Source: JBBQYA01 sp031412335 (GTDB lineage Bacteria; Bacteroidota; Bacteroidia; Sphingobacteriales; Sphingobacteriaceae). From it: a DNA stretch of 64,000 bases. Positions 40,038 through 50,371 of the stretch are shown in pieces; the first letter of the stretch is position 1, and every line of letters starts with the position of its first letter. The position numbers and the translations under genes were made by a program. The notes under the pieces are model-generated. The model saw only the letters and a program-made list of their open reading frames with translations. It searched no databases and had not been told where the DNA came from. Location: contig JANOCT010000043.1 in the NCBI GenBank assembly GCA_031412335.1, forward strand, positions 1 to 64,000, in the 5' to 3' direction.

Positions 40038-43000
40038 TTAGCGCAATAAAGTAACGTCTCCTAGTTTGGCAAACTTTCTGCCATCCACAAATACTCCATC
40101 TACTTTCCATACATATACATCCTGCATACACATTTCATTTCTGTAGTATCCATCCCATCCTACTTGTTGATCGAAACTTTCGAAAATGAGTTCTCCCCAA
40201 CGATTAAATACTGTTAAATGAAATTGCTCTGCTCCGATTATTACTGGATAGAAAATATCATTACTCATGTCATTCGGATTTATTAATCCACCTGAAGGCC
40301 CTGAAGGATTTGGAGTAAATGCATTTGGAACACTTACTTCACCTTTGCTTTCTGCCACTACAGCATTTTCTAAAACATAGGTATCAATACAACCAGCAGC
40401 ATTAGTTACTTTTAATGTAATGGTAAATGAGCCAACTTTCTTGTAATAATGTTCCGGAGATTCTTCAAAAGAAGTATTTCCATCTCCAAAATCCCATTCG
40501 TATGTACTTCCTACATCATCAGTTGATAAGTTATAAAATACAGCAGGCTTATCTGGAAGAAATACGATAGTTGGATTTACAACAAACAATGCAGTTGGTA
40601 ATTCAAATACTTCAATGCTATCCAATTGTACCTTTTCACTTTTACCACCTGGCCCTATTGCTGTTAATTTTACTGCATATTTACCAGGGCGGTAGTACAC
40701 ATAACTTGGATCGGATTGAGTAGAAGTTCCACCATCACCAAATTCCCAGAAAAACTCAGTAGCATAAGTAGATGTATTCGAGAATTGAACAATAACTGGC
40801 TTACAACCCGATGCTTCGCCTTTAAAATTTGCAACCGGCAATGCAGGATTTATTCGTAAAGTTTGTTTTGTAGTATCAGCACAGTATTGGCTCTTCTGAA
40901 TTAATACAATTTCAAAATCTCCATAGGTAAGATATGTATGAGTTCCAGGATCTTTTAAAGTTGAAAAAGTTCCATCGCCCCATGACCATTTATAAGTCCA
41001 ATTCCCTGCTTTACTTTTATTTGTAACTATTGCTGTCGTGTTTGGCTGCATTAGTTCATCACCATCAATTTTAAATGCAGCTTTTGGAGAAGGAGCCACA
41101 ACTATACTCTTAAATGTAGTGTCAATACACCCAAAAGGAGAAATAGCAATCATTCGAACATTAAATATTGTATCAGCAATTCCATTATTATAAAAAGTAT
41201 GAACTGGATTAGCGACCACATCATTTTTCCCATCTCCAAAATTCCACTGGTAACCTGTAGCTCCTATACTTGAATTTACAAAAGATGCTGTTACTGGCGA
41301 GCAGTCATTTTTATTAAAAGAATAAGCTGCTTTCAACACTGGCAAAACAGTTATAGACTTGGAAGATGTATCAGAACATCCTTGTAAATTATCAACTCTT
41401 ACTGTTATTTTATAATTAATAGGAACTAAAGAGCTATGGCTATAACTATGTGTAATAATCGAATCTGTTGATTGAATTGAATTTCCATCTCCAAAATCCC
41501 AAGTTTGATTTGTTGCGCCTATTGTTTTATTTCTGATGGTAACAATATATGGTTGGCAACCAGAATTACCAGATAATAAAAAGTCGATTTTTGGCGATGG
41601 ATGAACTGTAATTGCTTTATAAGCAGTATCATAACAACCATAAACAGAACTAGAAATTAATCGTACATTAAAGGTTGTATCACTGTCACTATTGTTTATA
41701 AAAGTATGCTTAGTGTTTTTCAATACATCCGTAAAGCCATCTCCGAAATCCCATAAATAATTTGCCGTACCTTCTGATAAGTTGTTAAGATCAACTTTAT
41801 AAGGTGAACAACCAATGCTATCGCTAGTAAACCTAGCAGAAAGTTTAGGATTTACCTTAACTAATCTGTTCATCGTATCAGTACACCCGTTTATATTGGT
41901 TATGAGCAGTTTAACATTATATTGGATTGGACTAACTGAGTTATGCTCATAAGTATGTCGGATAATTTTTGCTGTATCGTTTACTATTACTCCATCTCCA
42001 AAATCCCATCTTGATTGATTAGCACCAACTGAAGTGTTGGTAAATTCTGCATTAAAAGGTTGGCAACCTGATAACTCTGCTGCAATAAATTCAGCATCAG
42101 GTTTAGGGAAAATAGTTACGTTTTTTGAAATTGTATCCTGACAACCAGATAGAGAAGTTACAATTAATTTAACTTCATAAACAATAGTAGCTTGTGTAAA
42201 GTTGGTAAATGTATGAGTAGGATTAGTGGTAACTTCAATAAAACCATCTCCAAAATCCCATTGACTATTAATGTACCCTGTTGATTCATTGGTAAAACCA
42301 ATTGTTATTGGTGCGCATCCTGAATCTGTTCCAATAAATTTGGCTTCAATTTTTGGAAAAACTGTTATAGCTTGCTTTATCGTATCAGTACATCCATTCA
42401 ATGATATGGTTATAAGTTTAACCTGAAATATTTGAGGCACTGGAGAATTATGAACAAATGTATGATCGAATGTTGAAGCAGAAGATGTAGAAGTACTTCC
42501 ATCACCAAAATCCCACAAATAGCTAATCGCATTTTGAGTTGTATTGGTAAAATTAACTAGCAAAGGTTGACATCCAGTTTGTAAATCTGTTGAAAATGCA
42601 GGTTTCGTTTCTGGGTAAACCGTAATAATTTTCTGCATGGTATCACTACATCCAGATGCGGCTGTACTGATTAAAATGACATTAAATGTTTGGGTTACTA
42701 ATGAATTATTTACAAAAGTATGTACAGGATTGGTACTTGAATTTACATTTCCATCTCCAAAATCCCATAAATAACTGTTTGCGCCAGTTGAGTTGTTGGT
42801 AAATACAACTTTAAGAGGCGAACAACCATCGTTAATACTACTAAATACAGCATTTATTTTAGGCTGAACAAGTATTTGCTGTGTGCTTGTATCGGCACAA
42901 CCGTTGGTTGTATTTGTTATTAATGTAACGGTGTAGTTTACAGGCGTTGGAAAATTATGGGTGTAAATATGGTTTATTGTACTAGCTGTAGAAGTTAATG

Positions 43001-46000
43001 TGGTTCCATCTCCAAAATTCCAATAGCTTGTACTAGCTCCAACAGAATTATTTGAAAAAGTAACATCCAAAGGCTGACAACCACTTGTTTTATCTGCACT
43101 GAAAATTGATTGAGATGCTGGATAAACAGTTATCTGACTAGTGATAGTATCTTTACAGCCAGAACTTGCTGTAGCAATTAAGGTTACAGTAAATACCTGA
43201 GTTGCCTGGGTTAGATTTATAAAAGTATGAGAAGGATTAGCATTCGCATCTGTGGTAGCATCTCCAAAATCCCATAAATAACTTACTGCACCTATTGAAG
43301 AATTAGTAAACTTTACTTTAAGCGGAGCACATCCATTTGTGATGCTTGTGAAGCCTGCAATAATTTTTGGTTGAACAACAATATTTTGAGTAGCAGTGTC
43401 AGCACAGCCATTGGATGAAATTGTAATTAAACTAACCAAATAAGTAGTTGCTGTGGCTTGATTATTTACAAATGTATGCGACAAAGTGGAAGCGGAAGAT
43501 GATGAAGTAGCTCCATCTCCAAAATTCCAAAAATAGGAAGATGCTCCAACCGAATTATTGGTAAATTGAACATTTAATGGCTCGCAACCACCTGTTTTAT
43601 CAACTGTAAATGATGCAAAAGATGCAGGATATACCGTAATAACTTTTGTTGAAGTATCCTTACATCCCGATATTGCTGTTGAAATTAAAGTGACGGTATA
43701 GTTTTGAGTTACTAAAGTTGAATTCGTAAATGTATGTAGTGGATTAGCACTAACATCAGTAGTTGCATCACCAAAATCCCATAAATAACTTATCGCTCCA
43801 GTTGAAGAATTGGTAAATTTGACTTTCAACGGAGAACACCCATTATTTATACTTGTAAAGCCTGAAACAACTTTAGGCTGAACTAAAATTTGCTGTGTTG
43901 CTGTATCTGAACACCCTCTGGATGATATGGTAATTAAAGTAACGGTAAATGTTACTGGAATTGTTTGTGTATTAATAAATGTGTGCGATAAATAGGTTGA
44001 AGCCGAAGCAGAGGTAGATCCATCTCCAAAATTCCATAAATAAGAAGACGCACCAGTTGAAGTATTTGTAAAATTAACTTTTACAGGGGTACAACCACTT
44101 GTATTATCAACAGTAAAAGCAGCAACAGATGCAGGATATACAGTTATTACTTTTGTAGCAGTATCCTTACAACCTGATATTGCAGTAGAAATTAAGGTAA
44201 CAGTATATACCTGATTAATTAAGGTAAGATTATTATAAGTGTGGGTAGGGTTTTGAGAAACAGAAATATTTCCATCTCCAAAATCCCATAAATAACTGTT
44301 TGCACCTGTTGAGTTGTTGGCAAATGCAACTTTAAGCGGCGAACAACCATTATTGATAGATGTAAATGCAGCATTTATTTTAGGCTGAACAAGTATTTGT
44401 TGGGTGCTTGTATCGGCACAGCCATTGGTTGTATTTGTTATTAATGTAACAGTGTAGTTTATCGGGGTTGGAAAATTATGCGTGTAAATATGGTTTATGC
44501 TACTAGCTGTAGAACTTAATGTGGTTCCATCTCCAAAATTCCAATAGCTTGTGCCAGCTCCAACAGAATTATTCGAAAAAGTAACATCTAAAGGCTGACA
44601 ACCACTTATTTTATCTGCACTGAAAATTGATTGAGATGCAGGATAAACAGTTATCTGACTGGTGATAGTATCTTTACAGCCAGAACTTGCTGTAGCAATT
44701 AAGGTTACCGTAAATACCTGAGTTGCCTGAGTTAGATTTATAAAAGTATGTGTAGGATTAGCATTCGCATCCGTGGAAGCATCACCAAAATCCCATAAAT
44801 AACTTACTGCGCCTGTTGAAGAATTAGTAAACTTTACTTTTAGCGGAGCACATCCATTTGTAATACTTGAGAAGCCAGCAATAATTTTTGGTTGAACAAC
44901 AATATTTTGAGTAGCAGTGTCAGCACAGCCATTGGATGAAATTGTAATTAAACTAACTAAATAAGTAGTTGCTGTAGCTTGATTGTTTACAAAAGTATGC
45001 GACAACGTAGAAGAAGCAGATACTGAAGTAGTCCCATTGCCAAAATTCCATAAATAAGAAGACGCGCCAGTTGAAGTATTTGTAAAATTAACTTTTAATG
45101 GAGTACAACCACTTGTATTATCAACAGTAAAAGCAGCAACAGATGCAGGATATACAGTTATTACTTTTGTTGCAGTGTCTTTACACCCTGATATTGCAGT
45201 AGAAATTAAGGTAACAGTATATACCTGATTGCTTGAGGTAATATTATTATAAGTATGGGTTGGGTTTTGAGAAACAGAAACATTTCCATCTCCAAAATTC
45301 CATAAATAACTATTAGCACCTGTCGAATTATTGGTAAAAGTTACTTTTAGTGGCGAACAACCATTATTAATAGAAGTAAATGCAGATGTTACAATTGGTT
45401 GAACCAAAACAGTTTGAGTAGTTGTATCTGCACACCCAGTGCTATTATTGGTTATTAATCGTATGGTATAATTTATACTCGAAGTCGAAGTATGAGTATA
45501 GGTATGAGCAATAGTGCTCGCAGATGATGTAGATGTAGTTCCATCTCCAAAATCCCAAGAAAATATGGTTGCATTGCTCGAAGTATTGTTAATAAGAATT
45601 GATAAAGGTTGACATCCTCCAAGTTTATCAACGGTAAAAGCTGCCAAAGAAGAAGGATTAACAGTAATTAAAGTAGTTGCAGTATCAGAGCATCCAGAAA
45701 TTGCTGTGGCAATCATCGAAACTGTATAAGTTATTGGGGTTGAACCTGAATTAACATAAACATGTGTTGGATTGGCAGATGCATCAACTCCTCCATCTCC
45801 AAAATCCCAGAAGTAACTTAATGCACCAACAGATTTGTTGATGAAATTAACATTAAGCGGAGTACAACCTGTTTGATTGCTGGAAAACAATGCAGTGATT
45901 TTAGGTTGAACAAGAATAACTTGTTGGCTAGTATCCGCACATCCATTTATCGTATTCGTTATTAATGTTACTGTATAGGATGTAGCAGTTGGAGAATTAT

Positions 46001-49000
46001 GAGAATAAGTATGCTTAATTGTTGATGCAGATGAAGTTGAAGTAGTCCCATCTCCAAAGTTCCATAAAATGGTATTTGCATTAACAGAATTATTGGTAAA
46101 GGTAACTTCCAGAGGCTGACAGCCATTTTGTACATCCGAAGTAAATATTGATTGCGATGAAGGAAAAACAGTAATTGCAGTAAAAACAGAATCCTGACAA
46201 CCGTTTGACGAAGTTGAAATTAACAATACATTATATATAATGGTAGAACTGGTTAGGTTTACAAAATTATGTGTTGGGTTAATACCAGCGTCAACAAAAC
46301 CATCTCCAAAATCCCAAAAATAGGTAGAAGCTCCGGAACTTTGATTCTTAAATTTAACTCTTAAAGGACTACAGCCAATGGTATTGCTGGTAAAAGCAGC
46401 TGATATTTTCGGGAAAACAGTTACTGCTTTGGTTGTTGTTTTAACACATCCAAAAGGACTGGTAGCCGTTAATCGAATAGTGTAAGTAATTGGAGAAGTT
46501 GAATTATGTGAATAAGTATGGGTAAATAATGCATTAGTTGTGGTACTCGTATTTCCATCTCCAAAATCCCATAAGTAACTTGTAGCTCCAGTAGTGGTGT
46601 TAGTAATGGTAACTTCAAATGGCTGGCAACCTGAAACTTTATCCACATCAAAACCCACCGCCGGATTCGGATGAACAGTGATCAATCGAATAGCTGTATC
46701 TTGACAACCACTTGAATTAGTTGTAATTAAGGTTACGCTATATATACTATCAACAGTTCCATTGTTTATAAAAGTATGGCTTGGGTTAGCTGCTGCGCTG
46801 ATAAAACCATCACCAAAATTCCAGAAACTTGAACTTCCGGTGGTTGATTGATTGATAAAACTAATTGGTAAAGGCGAACATCCAACACTATCGCTTGTAA
46901 ACTTGGCCTTAACAACCGGAAATACTTTTATAATTTTCGTAGTACTATCCTTACATCCACCATTGGATGTTACAACCAACTTTACGGTATAATTTACAGC
47001 AACATTAATGGTATGAGTGTACACATGATTTAAAATGGAAGCTGTTGAAGTTGAGGTTGTTCCATCTCCAAAATCCCAAAACACAGAAGTTGCAGCAATA
47101 GAATTATTCTGAAATTGAACATCAAGGGGCTGACAGCCAGCAGTTTTATTTATTGAAAAATTAGCTGTGGGATTTGGATAAACAGTTACAGTAGTGTAAG
47201 CAGTGTCTTTACATCCAAAAGCATTGGTCGCAATAAGGCGAATTGTATAAATTTTATCATTAGTAGTATTATTTAGAAAACTATGTGTAGGTGTAGGGCT
47301 AGTCGAAGTTACTCCATCTCCAAAATCCCAGTCATAAATTACTGCTCCAATTATAGAAGGAAAAACAATTTTTAAAGGACTACAACCCGAATCTGGAACT
47401 AAGGCAAAACCAAAATTTGGCTCTGGAAAAACTCCAACTTGTTTAGTTATTGTGTCTTTACACCCATTGGCTGAAGTTCCAATTAACACCACATTAAAAT
47501 TGATCATGAATAAGGTGTTGTTGGTATATTGATGAGTAGGATTAGTTACCGTGCTAGTTGTACCATCCCCAAAATCCCACATATAGCTAACAGCAGAAGT
47601 ACTTAAATTAGTAAAACTCACAATTAATGGCGCACATGCAGGAGCACCATTAAAGCTAAAATCTAAATTAGGAGCTGGATAAACTTCAATTGTATCTCTA
47701 AAATTGGTGGAACAGCCAAAAGCGTTGCTTGCTGTCATGTTCACCACAAAATATACAATACTACTGGTTGTATTTACAAAAGTATGAGTTGGATTGGTTT
47801 GTGTGCTGGTATTTCCATCACCAAAATTCCATAAATAAGTTGCACCAAATAAGGAAGTATTGGTAAATCTAACTTGAAGTGGTGTACATCCAGTAACAGG
47901 AGTTGCAGTAAAAGAAGCTATTGGCTTTTGTTGAACTGTAATACTTTTTACAATTGTCTTTGTACAATTTGCTGTGTTTACTTTTAAGGTAACAAGATAA
48001 GTACCTGCTAGTAAATAAGTATGGGTAGGATTCGTTGCTGTACTAGTACCTCCATCACCGAAATTCCATGCGTTTGATGTAATTGGTTGCCCTGAAACTG
48101 TAGTAGAGGTATTTACAAATGTAGCTAGCGAACCAACGCAAACATTTAATGCTGTAAAGTTTGCTACCGGAGTTTTATAAACTCTAACCGTTTTTGAATT
48201 TGAATGAGTACAGCCTTGAGCATTAGTTACCACTACCTTAACAATATAAGTACCTGATGCTGTATACAGCATTGGAGGAGGATTCTGTAAAGTTGATGTC
48301 TGTCCGTTTCCAAATGTCCAGAAATAGGAAACAATATTCGCCCCAGATGAACTATTATTAAAAGCTACTAATACTGTATCGCAACCACTTGAATTATTTA
48401 TGGTAAATAAAGCATTGGGTTTAGCCAATACAACAATGTTTTTCTGAACAGTGTCTCTACATGATGAGGTTCCTCCCGCTACATTAATAGCAAATTTTAC
48501 GATGTAATTTCCGGGGGTTGCATACGTATAATTTTGAGAGCCACTACCGGTGCTAATCCAACCACCTCCTGCGCCAAAATTCCAACTATACTGATTAGCT
48601 CCACCTGTACTTAAATTATTAAATGTAGCTACACTTCCAGCGCATACTGTATCTGGTCCAGACATAGCTGCAATTGGTGGCGCAACAATATTTACAGTAA
48701 TATAAGCAGTATCTCTACCACATAAATTACTGTCAATCATCATTACATTATACGTTCCAATTCCTGGATAAGCTATTGTATAGCCAATTCTAATTGGTGG
48801 ATCAAAAGGTAACCAATTAATTATTGAATCAGTTCCTTTTCCCCAATAATTACCAAAATTCCAGTATTCATATCGTTGATTGGTGTTTCCTTGTGGTACA
48901 CAATTTTTAATCGTTTGGTTTTTAAAGCGTACTGTAGTATCCGGGTAACAAAGGAAGGTTCTATCTGCTGCGACTACTGCTGTATCAACATCCCAAATTT

Positions 49001-49646
49001 GTATAGGATAAAAAGTTGCTAAAGTTGGATTTCCAAAACTGCAATAATTTTCAGCAGATAATATTACACTTGTTTCGCAACTAACCGTATTTTTAAGATA
49101 AGTGTGGTTTACAATTTGCCCAGCATTGGTCCAATCATAATATTCTAATGGCGATCCATCACCAAAATTCCAGATAAATCGGGTAGTTTTAGAAACGTTG
49201 GTACTTGAGTTAATAAATTGCAAGGTTGCTGGAGCACAAGTAGCTGTTACCCCTCCAACTGGAATTTGAATGGATGCATTTACATTTTTTTCCATTACAA
49301 CTTTACCGATGATCGTGCATCCGCTCGCAGTTATTATTGTCACATTGAATGTGTCAATTGTAGATGGATAGGAATGGGAAACAAAAGCAGGAGGAATTAG
49401 ACCAGGGTAAGAAGCAACTGGCGATCCATCTCCAAAATTTACAGTAAATGGACCAATGGTTACATTAGACTGTAAAATTAAGTTATAGCTTGTACCTGAA
49501 CAACTTACCCACAAAGGATTTGAAGATAATGCAAGAGTCCCATCGAAAAATCTGGGACATTGAGCTGAAGCAAAACCAGCACTAAAGAGTAGCGAAAAGA
49601 GAAATAAGGTAAAAACGTTAAACCTTTTACGTGTAGAATTGAACAT
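40038..49646 (-). CDS. Giant PKD-repeat surface adhesin (SprB-like) with T9SS type B C-terminal domain
   Basis: 3202 residues. A signal peptide (FTLFLFSLLFSAGFASAQ) precedes about 36 PKD-like units of roughly 84 residues, each recognised by a core like YLWDFGDG. Units 10-33 alternate strictly between a long-loop type (GCQPLxVxFxNxS ... WNFGDGTTSTSSASTxxHTYTHN) and a short-loop type (GCSPLKVxFTNxS ... WDFGDGNVSxSxNPTHTFxN), so the repeat unit is a PKD pair of 169 residues. Each unit has two conserved cysteines. The last 100 residues are the gliding-motility-associated domain (VSVPNAFTPNPSGPSGG ... LTVFNRWGELIFES). Family knowledge: cell-surface filamentous adhesins moved by the gliding machinery or used for attachment. 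It may be the largest protein of the cell. Ligand unknown. Confidence 0.9.
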   Translation of the reverse strand: MFNSTRKRFNVFTLFLFSLLFSAGFASAQCPRFFDGTLALSSNPLWVSCSGTSYNLILQSNVTIGPFTVNFGDGSPVASYPGLIPPAFVSHSYPSTIDTFNVTIITASGCTIIGKVVMEKNVNASIQIPVGGVTATCAPATLQFINSSTNVSKTTRFIWNFGDGSPLEYYDWTNAGQIVNHTYLKNTVSCETSVILSAENYCSFGNPTLATFYPIQIWDVDTAVVAADRTFLCYPDTTVRFKNQTIKNCVPQGNTNQRYEYWNFGNYWGKGTDSIINWLPFDPPIRIGYTIAYPGIGTYNVMMIDSNLCGRDTAYITVNIVAPPIAAMSGPDTVCAGSVATFNNLSTGGANQYSWNFGAGGGWISTGSGSQNYTYATPGNYIVKFAINVAGGTSSCRDTVQKNIVVLAKPNALFTINNSSGCDTVLVAFNNSSSGANIVSYFWTFGNGQTSTLQNPPPMLYTASGTYIVKVVVTNAQGCTHSNSKTVRVYKTPVANFTALNVCVGSLATFVNTSTTVSGQPITSNAWNFGDGGTSTATNPTHTYLLAGTYLVTLKVNTANCTKTIVKSITVQQKPIASFTATPVTGCTPLQVRFTNTSLFGATYLWNFGDGNTSTQTNPTHTFVNTTSSIVYFVVNMTASNAFGCSTNFRDTIEVYPAPNLDFSFNGAPACAPLIVSFTNLSTSAVSYMWDFGDGTTSTVTNPTHQYTNNTLFMINFNVVLIGTSANGCKDTITKQVGVFPEPNFGFALVPDSGCSPLKIVFPSIIGAVIYDWDFGDGVTSTSPTPTHSFLNNTTNDKIYTIRLIATNAFGCKDTAYTTVTVYPNPTANFSINKTAGCQPLDVQFQNNSIAATSVFWDFGDGTTSTSTASILNHVYTHTINVAVNYTVKLVVTSNGGCKDSTTKIIKVFPVVKAKFTSDSVGCSPLPISFINQSTTGSSSFWNFGDGFISAAANPSHTFINNGTVDSIYSVTLITTNSSGCQDTAIRLITVHPNPAVGFDVDKVSGCQPFEVTITNTTTGATSYLWDFGDGNTSTTTNALFTHTYSHNSTSPITYTIRLTATSPFGCVKTTTKAVTVFPKISAAFTSNTIGCSPLRVKFKNQSSGASTYFWDFGDGFVDAGINPTHNFVNLTSSTIIYNVLLISTSSNGCQDSVFTAITVFPSSQSIFTSDVQNGCQPLEVTFTNNSVNANTILWNFGDGTTSTSSASTIKHTYSHNSPTATSYTVTLITNTINGCADTSQQVILVQPKITALFSSNQTGCTPLNVNFINKSVGALSYFWDFGDGGVDASANPTHVYVNSGSTPITYTVSMIATAISGCSDTATTLITVNPSSLAAFTVDKLGGCQPLSILINNTSSNATIFSWDFGDGTTSTSSASTIAHTYTHTSTSSINYTIRLITNNSTGCADTTTQTVLVQPIVTSAFTSINNGCSPLKVTFTNNSTGANSYLWNFGDGNVSVSQNPTHTYNNITSSNQVYTVTLISTAISGCKDTATKVITVYPASVAAFTVDNTSGCTPLKVNFTNTSTGASSYLWNFGNGTTSVSASSTLSHTFVNNQATATTYLVSLITISSNGCADTATQNIVVQPKIIAGFSSITNGCAPLKVKFTNSSTGAVSYLWDFGDASTDANANPTHTFINLTQATQVFTVTLIATASSGCKDTITSQITVYPASQSIFSADKISGCQPLDVTFSNNSVGAGTSYWNFGDGTTLSSTASSINHIYTHNFPTPINYTVTLITNTTNGCADTSTQQILVQPKINAAFTSINNGCSPLKVAFANNSTGANSYLWDFGDGNISVSQNPTHTYNNLTLINQVYTVTLISTAISGCKDTATKVITVYPASVAAFTVDNTSGCTPVKVNFTNTSTGASSYLWNFGDGSTSASASTYLSHTFINTQTIPVTFTVTLITISSRGCSDTATQQILVQPKVVSGFTSINNGCSPLKVKFTNSSTGAISYLWDFGDATTDVSANPLHTFTNSTLVTQNYTVTLISTAISGCKDTSTKVITVYPASFASFTVDKTGGCEPLNVQFTNNSVGASSYFWNFGDGATSSSSASTLSHTFVNNQATATTYLVSLITISSNGCADTATQNIVVQPKIIAGFTSITNGCAPLKVKFTNSSIGAVSYLWDFGDATTDANANPSHTFINLTQATQVFTVTLIATASSGCKDTITSQITVYPASQSIFSADKTSGCQPLDVTFSNNSVGASTSYWNFGDGTTLTSTASTINHIYTHNFPTPVNYTVTLITNTTNGCADTSTQQILVQPKINAVFSSINDGCSPLKVVFTNNSTGANSYLWDFGDGNVNSSTNPVHTFVNNSLVTQTFNVILISTAASGCSDTMQKIITVYPETKPAFSTDLQTGCQPLLVNFTNTTQNAISYLWDFGDGSTSTSSASTFDHTFVHNSPVPQIFQVKLITISLNGCTDTIKQAITVFPKIEAKFIGTDSGCAPITIGFTNESTGYINSQWDFGDGFIEVTTNPTHTFTNFTQATIVYEVKLIVTSLSGCQDTISKNVTIFPKPDAEFIAAELSGCQPFNAEFTNTSVGANQSRWDFGDGVIVNDTAKIIRHTYEHNSVSPIQYNVKLLITNINGCTDTMNRLVKVNPKLSARFTSDSIGCSPYKVDLNNLSEGTANYLWDFGDGFTDVLKNTKHTFINNSDSDTTFNVRLISSSVYGCYDTAYKAITVHPSPKIDFLLSGNSGCQPYIVTIRNKTIGATNQTWDFGDGNSIQSTDSIITHSYSHSSLVPINYKITVRVDNLQGCSDTSSKSITVLPVLKAAYSFNKNDCSPVTASFVNSSIGATGYQWNFGDGKNDVVANPVHTFYNNGIADTIFNVRMIAISPFGCIDTTFKSIVVAPSPKAAFKIDGDELMQPNTTAIVTNKSKAGNWTYKWSWGDGTFSTLKDPGTHTYLTYGDFEIVLIQKSQYCADTTKQTLRINPALPVANFKGEASGCKPVIVQFSNTSTYATEFFWEFGDGGTSTQSDPSYVYYRPGKYAVKLTAIGPGGKSEKVQLDSIEVFELPTALFVVNPTIVFLPDKPAVFYNLSTDDVGSTYEWDFGDGNTSFEESPEHYYKKVGSFTITLKVTNAAGCIDTYVLENAVVAESKGEVSVPNAFTPNPSGPSGGLINPNDMSNDIFYPVIIGAEQFHLTVFNRWGELIFESFDQQVGWDGYYRNEMCMQDVYVWKVDGVFVDGRKFAKLGDVTLLR
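42770..45011 (-). repeat. Near-identical internal blocks in the adhesin gene, offset 1521 bp
   Basis: About 720 bp from 42770-43490 recurs almost unchanged at 44291-45011. Four anchor strings (at 42851/44372, 43020/44541, 43121/44642 and 43441/44962) all give an offset of exactly 1521 bp. This is 3 x 507 bp, or three PKD pairs. Another anchor (44068/45082) gives 1014 bp, or two pairs. Confidence 0.85.
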
Positions 49647-49738
49647 AGGCCACTGTATTATTAGTCGCCCTTTGTACGGTTGATGTTTTAAAAAGTTATA
49701 GTAGATTGTTAATAACTATTTTTCTAAGAATCAGCCTA

Positions 49739-50368
49739 TTAATTAAGGTTAAGTTTTTTTCTAAAAACAAAGTTTGATATTTGAATAGTAGTTTCAAGTT
49801 CTAATTTTTTCAAAATTCTTGATTTGAATGTTGCAACCGTGGCTACTCCAATATTTAATTCCTCTGCAATGGCTGCTGTAGTTTTTCCTTTAGAAATAAG
49901 CATCATAACTTGATATTCTCTTTTTGATAACAAATCAACTTTGAATTTATCATTACTGCTAAATTCGTTTGAATCTTCCCCAAGACCAGAAATAATAAAA
50001 TTCTCCTTCTTCAGGATTCTTCTGATTGATTTAACTAATTTATCACTTGCTACATCTTTGGCTACGTATGCTTTAGCTCCATTTTTAAAAGCTCGTTCAG
50101 CATATTTCTCTTCTGAATGCATACTTAACACTACAATTTTTAAATTTGGATATTGCTTATTTAAATCTGATATTATTTCCAAACCGTTTCTTCCTGGAAG
50201 TGAAATATCCAGCAATAAAACATCTGCTTTTTTTAAAAGTTTAAGTGCAAATAATTCTTCTGAACTACCTGCCTCACCTATTACTTTCATATCGACTTCT
50301 TCTGCTAAAATTTTTTTAAGACCGTCTCGAACTATCGTGTGATCATCCGTCAAAATAATTTTTACCAT
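49739..50368 (-). CDS. LuxR/NarL-type response regulator
   Basis: 209 residues. The receiver domain is at 1-120 with the acidic pair in ILTDDHTIVRDGL, phospho-acceptor Asp in DVLLLDISLPGRNGLE (near residue 55) and the Lys in YVAKDVASD (near 104). The LuxR-type helix-turn-helix is at about 148-205 (LSKREYQVMMLISKGKTTAAIAEELNIGVATVATFKSRILKKLEL). It should bind DNA when phosphorylated. It starts 3 bp after the stop of the adjacent histidine kinase gene, its likely partner. It sits just upstream in transcription of the large T9SS region, but the target genes are unknown. Confidence 0.9.
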   Translation of the reverse strand: MVKIILTDDHTIVRDGLKKILAEEVDMKVIGEAGSSEELFALKLLKKADVLLLDISLPGRNGLEIISDLNKQYPNLKIVVLSMHSEEKYAERAFKNGAKAYVAKDVASDKLVKSIRRILKKENFIISGLGEDSNEFSSNDKFKVDLLSKREYQVMMLISKGKTTAAIAEELNIGVATVATFKSRILKKLELETTIQISNFVFRKKLNLN

Positions 50369-50371
50369 TTT

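Noticed and set aside
46469..46651. Out-of-frame 60-residue frame inside the giant adhesin
   Set aside because: It results from the repetitive, low-stop composition of the PKD coding sequence.
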